Shown here: piece after piece, positions 1-5,600 of the stretch
How the letters are laid out: the number at the start of each line of letters is the position of its first letter
How positions within the stretch are numbered: position 1 is the stretch's first letter
DNA from: CAYJDR01 sp964368965
GTDB lineage: Bacteria; Chrysiogenota; Deferribacteres; Deferribacterales; Mucispirillaceae
DNA: 11,265 bases
Reading direction: 5' to 3'
Assembly: GCA_964368965.1 (NCBI GenBank)
Contig: CAYJDR010000054.1
Coordinates: 1-11,265, forward strand
Program-made: the position numbers and the translations under genes
The notes under the pieces: model-generated
Told to the model about the DNA's origin: nothing
Seen by the model: the letters and a program-made list of their open reading frames with translations, nothing else
The model's database searches: none

Positions 1-815
1 AACAGCTTGAACATTTCAACGCGCTAGAAGTGCTTTCGTTTAGGGGTGTTTTTGCATTACTTTTCACTACCCTATTCATCATTTTTTTAAAAGATGGGTT
101 AGCTATCAAACGAGCATTAACTGACCGTAAAGTATTGATAACTATGATAGGTTCAAGCTTTATGATAGCACTCAACTGGGGATTATCTATCTGGGCGTTC
201 AACAACGATAGGATTACAGAAACTAGCATGGGCTACTATATCAACCCATTATTGAACGTTGTTGCGGCCGCTATCATCTTCAAAGTACGCATGAACAAGG
301 TGCAAATTATTTCAATCGCTCTAGTGTCAACAGGTGTGCTATATTTACTTATTAGCATCGGCACAATGCCTACGCTAGCGCTAATGCTTGCTACATCGTT
401 TTGTTTGTATGGCGTTATACGTAAGATTGCACCTATTGCTACATTTCCTGGCATGTTTATTGAAGCGTTATTTGTTGCAATACCGTCTATAATCTTCCTA
501 ACATATCGCTATATGTCTGGCACAGCAACATTTGTGACAGCTGACACGACTGATATTATATTGATTGTTATGAGCGGCTTTGTTACGACCGTTCCACTCG
601 CTGGCTTTGCATATGCGGCTAAAAATTTACCATTATCGACATTAGGTGTCATACAATATATTTCGCCAACGCTATCGTTTTGTGTAGGCGTATTTTTATA
701 CAAAGAAACTTTTACATCTGCCCACCTTGTTGCGTTTGCATTCATCTGGGTAGCGTTATTGATATACACAGTTGACGGACTTAGAAGTTATAAAAAATCT
801 AAAGAGTTATCATGA
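1..815 (+). CDS. RarD-like EamA/DMT transporter, copy 1 (5' end cut by window edge)
   Basis: This is an inner-membrane permease of the drug/metabolite transporter superfamily, RarD subfamily (ten membrane helices in two EamA repeats). The substrate is not predictable from sequence. The reading frame is open from base 3, where it reads QLEHFNALEVLSFRG and aligns with residues 28 onward of the two downstream copies, so about 27 N-terminal residues are missing. The GTG at 30 is internal, not the start. RarD hallmarks are visible: NWGLSIWA, MGYYINPLLNV, FCLYGVIRK, the motif VTTVPLAGFAYAAK, LGVIQYISPT and FIWVALLIYTVDG near the end. Its TGA overlaps the ATG of the next transporter by 4 bases (ATGA), so translation of the two is probably coupled. 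RarD is often labelled a chloramphenicol-sensitivity protein; that label says little about the natural substrate. Family assignment is firm; function is open. Confidence 0.9.
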   Translation, partial: QLEHFNALEVLSFRGVFALLFTTLFIIFLKDGLAIKRALTDRKVLITMIGSSFMIALNWGLSIWAFNNDRITETSMGYYINPLLNVVAAAIIFKVRMNKVQIISIALVSTGVLYLLISIGTMPTLALMLATSFCLYGVIRKIAPIATFPGMFIEALFVAIPSIIFLTYRYMSGTATFVTADTTDIILIVMSGFVTTVPLAGFAYAAKNLPLSTLGVIQYISPTLSFCVGVFLYKETFTSAHLVAFAFIWVALLIYTVDGLRSYKKSKELS

Positions 816-1699
816 TAGACAGAAACATTACAGCAGTTTTAATTGCTATTGGCTCATTCACAATATGGGGGCTATTCCCTCTTTACTGGAAACAAATCGA
901 CCACATCAACGCACTTGAAATACTTGCGTTTAGGGGCGTATTCTCAGTGTTATTCGCAGGTATATTCATAGCGATGGCAAAGGAAGGCCACGCCCTGAAG
1001 CAAATTATATCAAGCAAAAAAACTGTGTTAGCATTGCTTGCATCAGGCACAGTTGTTGCTGCTAATTGGGGCATATACATATGGGCAGTAAATGCTGGAA
1101 ATATCGTCGAAACAAGCTTAGGATATTACATCAACCCATTATTAAATGTATTTGCATCAGCTATCATCTTTAAAGCTACAATGAATAAAATACAAAAACT
1201 ATCAATAGTTTTAGTATGTATCGGCGTTGGCTATATGTTAGTTGGTTACGGCTCTATCCCGTTTGTTGGGTTGTCGCTCGCTGTGTCGTTTTGTATGTAC
1301 GGTGTTATACGCAAGATGGTTTCAGTCACTACTTTTTCAGGACTGTTCGTTGAAGCATTTTTTATATCAATTCCATCTTTAACATATTTGACTTACTTGT
1401 TCATTACAGGCACAGGCACATATTTGCATGCGAGCAATATAGATATCGTATATATTGTCTTTAGTGGACTAGCAACAACTGTTCCGCTCGCTGGCTTTGC
1501 ATATGCAGCGAAAACATTGCCGTTATCGACCATTGGTATCGTGCAGTACTTAACGCCTACAATATCATTTTTTCTAGGCATATTTTTATACAACGAGACA
1601 TTTACAACAACACACTTTATAACATTCTCGTTTATATGGGTAGCAGTGATTATATACACAGTTGACGGCGTTGTAACGTACCGAAAATCGCATAAGTAA
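812..1699 (+). CDS. RarD-like EamA/DMT transporter, copy 2
   Basis: A complete 295-residue RarD-type permease of usual family length. The N-terminus reads MIDRNITAVLIAIGSFTIWG followed by PLYWKQIDHINALEILAFRG, the classic first-helix and loop pattern of RarD (YWK then E-x-L-A-x-R). Later hallmarks are NWGIYIWAVN, LGYYINPLLNV, FCMYGVIRK, TTVPLAGFAYAAK and FIWVAVIIYTVDG. Ten hydrophobic segments are evident, and two EamA domains are expected at about residues 8-145 and 155-290. The start overlaps the stop of copy 1 (ATGA), and only a weak purine stretch (AAAGAG) precedes it, which fits translational coupling. This copy is the odd one of the three: it reads GHALKQIISSKK where both neighbours read GLA-x-KRALTDRK, and LYNETFT where they read YKETFT. 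The transported compound is unknown. Confidence 0.92.
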   Translation: MIDRNITAVLIAIGSFTIWGLFPLYWKQIDHINALEILAFRGVFSVLFAGIFIAMAKEGHALKQIISSKKTVLALLASGTVVAANWGIYIWAVNAGNIVETSLGYYINPLLNVFASAIIFKATMNKIQKLSIVLVCIGVGYMLVGYGSIPFVGLSLAVSFCMYGVIRKMVSVTTFSGLFVEAFFISIPSLTYLTYLFITGTGTYLHASNIDIVYIVFSGLATTVPLAGFAYAAKTLPLSTIGIVQYLTPTISFFLGIFLYNETFTTTHFITFSFIWVAVIIYTVDGVVTYRKSHK

Positions 1700-1714
1700 C
1701 ATCAGGAACGATAC

Positions 1715-2605
1715 ATGAAAGATAAAAATATTATAGCAATATTAATAACCATTGCAACTTTCACAACTTGGGGATCGCTATCTATCTATTGGAAACAGTT
1801 GGAAAATATCAACGCTTTCGAAATCCTTGCATTCAGAGGTTTTTTATCAGTTTTCGTAGCTGGCGCTGTCATAATTTTTCTAAAAGAAGGTTTAGCTGTA
1901 AAACGAGCATTGACTGATAGGAAAACACTATTCACAATGATTGCTTCAAGCTGTATGATAGCATCAAATTGGGGCATATACATATGGGCTGTAACTAACG
2001 GAAAAATTACAGAAGCAAGCATGGGCTACTACATAAATCCACTTTTAAACGTCATCGCATCAGCATTGATATTCAAAGTAGGCATGAATAAGGTGCAAGT
2101 GTTATCAGTCGCCTTAGTTATATTGGGTGTTGCTAACCTATTAATTGGATATGGCGCAATACCTTTCATTGCGTTGTCACTTGCGGCTTCATTTTGTTTG
2201 TATGGCGTTATCCGTAAGGTTGCACCCGTTTCTACATTCTCAGGCTTGTTTATTGAAACGCTATTTATCTCTATTCCATCAACAATTTACTTGGCATATT
2301 TACTCATAACTGGCACAGGAACTTTTTTACAAGCGACCACTCAAGAAATAGTTTATATTGTATTAAGCGGTGTCGTCACCACAATTCCACTAGCTGGGTT
2401 TGCATACGCTGCAAAAATTCTGCCATTAACAACTGTTGGCGTCATACAATATATTTCACCTACTATCACGTTCCTCATTGGTGTTTTCATGTATAAAGAA
2501 ACTTTTACAACATCACACTTGATTACATTTATGTTTATCTGGGTAGCGTTGATTATATACACTGTTGACGGTGTAGCAACATATCATAAAGCACATAAAA
2601 AATAG
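1715..2605 (+). CDS. RarD-like EamA/DMT transporter, copy 3
   Basis: A complete 296-residue RarD-type permease, the last gene of the transporter operon. The start is well supported by AGGAA at 1704-1708, six bases before the ATG, and it lies 15 bases after the stop of copy 2. Motifs: YWKQLENINAFEILAFRG, NWGIYIWAV, MGYYINPLLNV, FCLYGVIRK, TTIPLAGFAYAAK, GVIQYISPT and FIWVALIIYTVDG. It shares several residues with copy 1 that copy 2 lacks (KRALTDRK, FKV-x-MNKVQ, VIRK-x-AP). In all three copies the position that is usually His in RarD (A-H-R) is Phe (F-R-G). The TAG stop lies inside the left arm of the terminator hairpin at 2604-2624. An efflux or metabolite-export role is likely from the family; the substrate is unknown. 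Confidence 0.92.
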   Translation: MKDKNIIAILITIATFTTWGSLSIYWKQLENINAFEILAFRGFLSVFVAGAVIIFLKEGLAVKRALTDRKTLFTMIASSCMIASNWGIYIWAVTNGKITEASMGYYINPLLNVIASALIFKVGMNKVQVLSVALVILGVANLLIGYGAIPFIALSLAASFCLYGVIRKVAPVSTFSGLFIETLFISIPSTIYLAYLLITGTGTFLQATTQEIVYIVLSGVVTTIPLAGFAYAAKILPLTTVGVIQYISPTITFLIGVFMYKETFTTSHLITFMFIWVALIIYTVDGVATYHKAHKK

Positions 2606-2624
2606 GCGACTATGAAAGTCGCCT
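2597..2624 (-). terminator. Rho-independent terminator between convergent operons
   Basis: The arms AGGCGAC (2604-2610) and GTCGCCT (2618-2624) form a perfect 7-bp stem with a 7-base loop. Read on the minus strand the hairpin is followed, after one A, by six T (2602-2597), so it primarily terminates the LOG-WYL-GyrI operon. On the plus strand only TTAACATCT follows, so it would be a weaker stop for the transporter operon. The stem overlaps the stop codon of the third transporter. Confidence 0.8.
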
Positions 2625-2630
2625 TAACAT

Positions 2631-3077
2631 CTACTTTATAGCAACATATATTTCAACGTCATATTCGCCGTTTTCATATGACTTTGTGTAGTCTTCAAAG
2701 TCGCCTGTGAAAGTTCTATCAAGGTCGACTTGCCATATCTTTTCCCACATTTCTGCAGCGATACTGCAAGGTAGCCCACGCCCTATAAACTTAGCATACT
2801 TCGATGCTGGGATAGTTTTCTGCGCTAATACTTCGCCGTCAAAAGATGAAACCTCGCAACCAGCTGTTGCAACATAATAACCATCGCTATCATAGTCAGA
2901 ATATAATGCAAACACGTTGCCAGTTGTTTTATTTATGATATCTGCTGGCACGTTATTTTGGAAAAAATCTTGCCACAATTTTGAGATATCCTCTTTCATG
3001 TTAGGGTCGGTGTTAGCCGTTTTAATACACTTGCCAACGACTTTCTTTTCTGCTAGTTCTACAATTTCATAATTCAT
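2631..3077 (-). CDS. GyrI-like / AraC effector-binding-domain protein
   Basis: A 148-residue stand-alone protein of the GyrI-like small-molecule-binding fold (the effector-binding domain also found in AraC/BmrR-type regulators and integron cassette proteins). Visible family features are the N-terminal NYEIVELAEKKVVG strand, LWQDFF near residue 34, ALYSDYDSDGYYVATAG in the middle, IPASKYAKF, MWEKIW and a C-terminal DFEDYTKSYENG followed by EIYVAIK. Its likely role is to bind a hydrophobic or cationic ligand in the cytoplasm; there is no DNA-binding domain. The ATG at 3077 is chosen because GGAGGT (3084-3089) sits seven bases upstream. An upstream in-frame ATG at 3128 would add 17 residues, lacks a ribosome binding site and lies inside the inverted repeat. 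It follows the WYL regulator by 63 bases, a common pairing. The ligand is unknown. Confidence 0.85.
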   Translation of the reverse strand: MNYEIVELAEKKVVGKCIKTANTDPNMKEDISKLWQDFFQNNVPADIINKTTGNVFALYSDYDSDGYYVATAGCEVSSFDGEVLAQKTIPASKYAKFIGRGLPCSIAAEMWEKIWQVDLDRTFTGDFEDYTKSYENGEYDVEIYVAIK

Positions 3078-3083
3078 GTTATG

Positions 3084-3089
3084 ACCTCC
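3084..3089 (-). promoter_or_regulatory. Shine-Dalgarno site fixing the GyrI-like start
   Basis: GGAGGT on the minus strand lies seven bases before the ATG at 3077. It decides for the 148-residue start over the ATG at 3128. Confidence 0.8.
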
Positions 3090-3117
3090 ATATTTGATAA
3101 TAGGAGTATATAACAAG

Positions 3118-3143
3118 TAATATGACAACTGTATGTCATATTA
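3118..3143. promoter_or_regulatory. 10-bp inverted repeat, candidate operator
   Basis: The arms TAATATGACA (3118-3127) and TGTCATATTA (3134-3143) are a perfect inverted repeat around the 6-base centre ACTGTA. The repeat covers the stop codon of the WYL regulator gene and sits 41 bases upstream of the GyrI-like ATG, where a promoter for that gene would be (TTGTCA and TATACT-like boxes are nearby but imperfectly spaced). A related half-site, GTCATA, recurs at the ribosome binding site (about 3080-3085). There is no T-tract, so it is not a terminator. I infer that the dimeric WYL regulator encoded next door may bind here; this is not proven by the sequence. Confidence 0.5.
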
Positions 3144-4043
3144 TAAATAATTATTTAAAATAGTTTGAAATTCTTTCACGATATCTTCACGGACGCTTTC
3201 AGGCTCAAGCACTTCACATTCACTCATAAAAGATGCAACATATTGAAACAACCAAGCACCAACGGGGTACATCTTAGTTGCAATAAAATAGCCATCATCG
3301 TCTTCATAATACTCTTCAAACTCATCATAAACACGGAAAGCCATCTTTGGTGATAGTCGCAATTTTAGCTTGATATATTTATCTTCAAAAATATTTTTAA
3401 CATCTTGCTTTTCAGGTATTTCACGGCATTCAAACTTATCATCTAACATCGCTACATTCTTCATACGGCTCAACTTGAAGTAGCGAAACTCTGAACGTAA
3501 ACGGCAATATGCGTACAAATACCTTGATATTCCTTTGTAAAAGATTTTATAAGGTTCAACAACCCTATCTTTTGTTGTTTCGCCGTCTGCGTTTGAGTAG
3601 TTGAATGATAATAGACTTCTTGATAAAACAGCTGATTTTATTGTATCAAACAGCTCTTTTTCTTTATCGGCATTGTGCCACGGGGAAAAGTCTATCTCTA
3701 TCCAGCTTGAAGTGTTGCTACCAAACAAAGTATCAAGTTTTTCAAGTGCTGATTTTTGGTTATTGAACGATACTGTATCAAAGGCTTGCAGAGATGCAAT
3801 AACGTCTGAACGCTCTTGTTCATTTAGCAACGTCTTATTGATTACGAAGTCATCAAGCAGTGATATTCCGCCACCCTTCCCCTTGTTCATATAAACGGGG
3901 ATACCAGACATTGATAGCGTTTCAATATCACGATAGATTGTACGCGTAGATACATTAAACCTATCTGCAAATTCTTTTGCAGTAACAACTTTATTATTTA
4001 ACAACGCATAAGTAATGCTTAAAAGTCTATCAATCTGTATCAT
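3141..4043 (-). CDS. YafY-type HTH/WYL-domain transcriptional regulator
   Basis: A 300-residue DNA-binding regulator of the DeoR-like HTH plus WYL class. Residues 1-57 are a winged helix (RLLSITYALLNNKVVTAKEF, then VSTRTIYRDIETLS-x-SGIPV and a GKGGGI wing). Residues 140-200 are the WYL domain, with the signature region GISRYLYAYCRLRSEFRYFK; the eponymous triad reads R-Y-L at 174-176 instead of W-Y-L. Residues 225-297 are the WCX-type C-terminal region. WYL domains bind ligands or nucleic acid and control a local promoter. The ATG overlaps the LOG stop (ATGA) and has no Shine-Dalgarno, so its synthesis is probably coupled to LOG translation. The neighbouring GyrI-like protein and the inverted repeat at 3118-3143 are its most likely partners or targets. 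The identity of the effector is unknown. Confidence 0.9.
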   Translation of the reverse strand: MIQIDRLLSITYALLNNKVVTAKEFADRFNVSTRTIYRDIETLSMSGIPVYMNKGKGGGISLLDDFVINKTLLNEQERSDVIASLQAFDTVSFNNQKSALEKLDTLFGSNTSSWIEIDFSPWHNADKEKELFDTIKSAVLSRSLLSFNYSNADGETTKDRVVEPYKIFYKGISRYLYAYCRLRSEFRYFKLSRMKNVAMLDDKFECREIPEKQDVKNIFEDKYIKLKLRLSPKMAFRVYDEFEEYYEDDDGYFIATKMYPVGAWLFQYVASFMSECEVLEPESVREDIVKEFQTILNNYL

Positions 4044-4663
4044 TTATTGTAAAATTTTTCAATGATAGCTAAAGCTTCGTCTTTAGTGTCAACAATCTTT
4101 ACTATGTTTCTATCTGTTTCGCTTATTAGGCCTTGTTGTTGGAGTTTATCAGCAACATCAACATAGATATTTTGCCAGAACTCACGCCCAATTAATATAA
4201 CAGGTATTTGTGGCATGCTGTCAGTTGTGAGCAACGTTAGCACTTCATATAGTTCATCTAATGTGCCAAATCCACCAGCACATGCAACAACAGCGCATGA
4301 CTTTGCAATCAATATATACTTACGTGTATAAAAATTTGAACAAACATAAGAATGTGTTAAATATTTATTACCTGTTTGCTCATGTGGCAACACGATGTTG
4401 ATACCATAAGTTTTCACACCAGCCTCATGCCCGCCTTGTGATACAGCTTGCATAATGCCAGGCCCACCACCAGATATTATATTATAACCAGATTGCCCAA
4501 AATATTTCGCCATGTCACGTGCTTGTTGGTAATGTGTGCTATCTTCCATAACCCTTGCCGAGCCAAATATGGTAATGTTTTTCTCATTTTCATCTATTAG
4601 TGCGAGCCCTTCTGTGATTTCATCAAGCATGTTGCTAATATCTTTATCTGCTGCTACAAGCAT
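4040..4663 (-). CDS. LOG-family protein (nucleotide 5'-monophosphate phosphoribohydrolase-like)
   Basis: A 207-residue Rossmann-fold protein of the TIGR00730/LOG family, often mislabelled lysine decarboxylase. Characterised members cleave the N-glycosidic bond of cytokinin riboside monophosphates or purine nucleotides to free base and ribose 5-phosphate. Seen here: NITIFGSARV at residues 29-38, GGGPGIMQAV at 65-74, FYTRK at 111-115 and AGGFGTLDEL at 129-138. The last is the active-site motif, normally PGGxGTxxE, with Ala instead of Pro; the catalytic Glu (137) and Arg (114) are kept. About 28 residues precede the core. The ATG is preceded by GAGAGG (4671-4676) with a 7-base spacer. It begins the operon with the WYL regulator. 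The start lies only 19 bases after the T-tract of the LysM-gene terminator, and no good promoter is visible. The substrate is not established. Confidence 0.88.
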   Translation of the reverse strand: MLVAADKDISNMLDEITEGLALIDENEKNITIFGSARVMEDSTHYQQARDMAKYFGQSGYNIISGGGPGIMQAVSQGGHEAGVKTYGINIVLPHEQTGNKYLTHSYVCSNFYTRKYILIAKSCAVVACAGGFGTLDELYEVLTLLTTDSMPQIPVILIGREFWQNIYVDVADKLQQQGLISETDRNIVKIVDTKDEALAIIEKFYNK

Positions 4664-4682
4664 TTTTATACCTCTCGTACAT

Positions 4683-4710
4683 AAAAAAAGCGCCCTAAAA
4701 ATAGGACGCT
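4683..4710 (-). terminator. Rho-independent terminator of the LysM lipoprotein gene
   Basis: On the minus strand, AGCGTCCTA (4710-4702) pairs with TAGGGCGCT (4697-4689) through 9 bp including one G-T pair around a TTTT loop, and six further T follow (4688-4683). It lies 22 bases after the LysM stop codon. In plus orientation only TTTATC follows, so it acts on minus-strand transcripts. Confidence 0.9.
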
Positions 4711-4732
4711 TTATCTATAATTAAGTTAATAA

Positions 4733-5512
4733 TTATTTGTTGTCGTATAGTGACCAAGAACCACGAGTTTTCGCTAAGTTCTCTGCGTCAGCCATTTCTT
4801 TTTCAGTGTAGTCAAAAACGATTTCGAAGTTTTGGCCAGGGAAAATTAGGTCAGGATCTTCGATGTTTTGTTTGTTTGCCCAGTAGATTACAGGCCACAT
4901 AAATGGGTTTTTGTACTCAACACCAGCAATTTCCCATAGGTTGTCGCCTTTTTTAACTGTGTACATGTAAGACTCACCAGACTTCATACCTTTAGCAGAA
5001 GCTTCAGCGATAACGTCTTCCCATAGGTCTAAGATAGCGCTAACAGCGTCTAACTCAAGAGCTGCTTTCTCAGTGTCACACATGTCGTATGCTTCTTGAG
5101 CGCTAGCGATGTGAGCGTCCATAGTAGCTACGCTTTCAGCCCATTTTTTAGAATCAACAGCATTAGCGTTAGCAGCGATTGCGTCACGTCTAGCTGTAAG
5201 TTCGTTAACGCGAGCAGCTTGTGCTTCGTTAGCGTCCATAGCTTGGTTGTAAGCTAGGCTTTCAGTTTTGTACGCTTCCATAGCAGCATCTTCAGCGTCT
5301 TTAGCTTCAGAGTTGTTGCCATCAGCACGTAAAGTTGTAGCCTCAGCGATTTTTGCTTTAGATTGAACAAGAGTTCTTTCTGCACAAGCATTGTTTTGTT
5401 TCTCAAGCGCTGCTTTGAACGCATCTACTGCGCTAGTATCTTCTACTTCTGATGCAGCACATGCAGATAGCATCATTGCTGCTGTAGATATAATTAATAC
5501 GCGTTTAATCAT
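4733..5512 (-). CDS. LysM-domain lipoprotein
   Basis: A 259-residue predicted outer-envelope lipoprotein. The signal peptide MIKRVLIISTAAMMLSAC ends in a lipobox (L-S-A-C, Cys18); the +2 residue is Ala, which would not retain it in the inner membrane by the E. coli rule. Residues about 30-165 are an Ala/Glu/Lys-rich, mostly helical, coiled-coil-like stretch. Residues about 183-231 form a LysM domain (YTVKKGDNLWEIAG, then NPFMWPVIYWANKQNI and DPDLIFPGQNFEI) that should bind peptidoglycan, so the protein probably links membrane and cell wall. The ATG at 5512 is chosen because GGAGG (5518-5522) lies five bases upstream; the in-frame ATG at 5524 contains the ribosome binding site itself. It has its own strong promoter and terminator, and uses GCT and GTT heavily, which suggests high expression. 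No gene name is assigned. Confidence 0.9.
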   Translation of the reverse strand: MIKRVLIISTAAMMLSACAASEVEDTSAVDAFKAALEKQNNACAERTLVQSKAKIAEATTLRADGNNSEAKDAEDAAMEAYKTESLAYNQAMDANEAQAARVNELTARRDAIAANANAVDSKKWAESVATMDAHIASAQEAYDMCDTEKAALELDAVSAILDLWEDVIAEASAKGMKSGESYMYTVKKGDNLWEIAGVEYKNPFMWPVIYWANKQNIEDPDLIFPGQNFEIVFDYTEKEMADAENLAKTRGSWSLYDNK

Positions 5513-5517
5513 ATCAT

Positions 5518-5522
5518 CCTCC
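5518..5522 (-). promoter_or_regulatory. Shine-Dalgarno site fixing the LysM lipoprotein start
   Basis: GGAGG on the minus strand sits five bases before the ATG at 5512. Starting at 5512 also puts the signal peptide in its normal form (Met-Ile-Lys-Arg). Confidence 0.85.
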
Positions 5523-5549
5523 ATTTTTAATTAATACATAACAAGTATC

Positions 5550-5578
5550 ATATTACTTCAATTATTATATAATGTCAA
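5550..5578 (-). promoter_or_regulatory. Sigma-70 promoter of the LysM lipoprotein gene
   Basis: A perfect -35 box TTGACA (5578-5573) is followed after 17 bases by TAATAT (5555-5550). An alternative -10, TATGAT (5552-5547), has a better sequence but a 20-base spacer. Transcription would start about 30-35 bases before the ATG. Confidence 0.65.
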
Positions 5579-5580
5579 CC

Positions 5581-5600
5581 AATAAACTATTGCGTTTATT
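5581..5600. other. AT-rich inverted repeat at the end of aspS
   Basis: AATAAAC (5581-5587) and GTTTATT (5594-5600) form a 7-bp inverted repeat that runs into the aspS stop codon. It has no T-tract on the minus strand and is AT-rich, so it could at most be a weak terminator or RNA 3' end. Transcripts of hisS-aspS may read into the LysM gene. Confidence 0.3.

Noticed and set aside
30..815. A 261-residue transporter starting at GTG 30
   Set aside because: The same frame is open to the window edge and aligns with residues 28 onward of the two downstream copies, so the GTG is internal and the gene is cut by the edge.
3078..3128. Longer GyrI-like protein starting at 3128
   Set aside because: There is no ribosome binding site and it overlaps the palindrome; GGAGGT precedes the ATG at 3077, where the family fold begins.
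4040..4663. Lysine decarboxylase
   Set aside because: This is a traditional mislabel for the LOG family; the GGGPGIM and GGxGTxxE motifs fit the phosphoribohydrolase family, and no PLP-binding signature is seen.
2606..4732. Horizontal island containing the LOG-WYL-GyrI operon
   Set aside because: No integrase, tRNA, direct repeats or clear change of base composition is visible at its borders.
5513..5524. Start of the LysM lipoprotein at ATG 5524
   Set aside because: That ATG is part of the GGAGG ribosome binding site and would put acidic residues before the signal peptide; ATG 5512 fits both.
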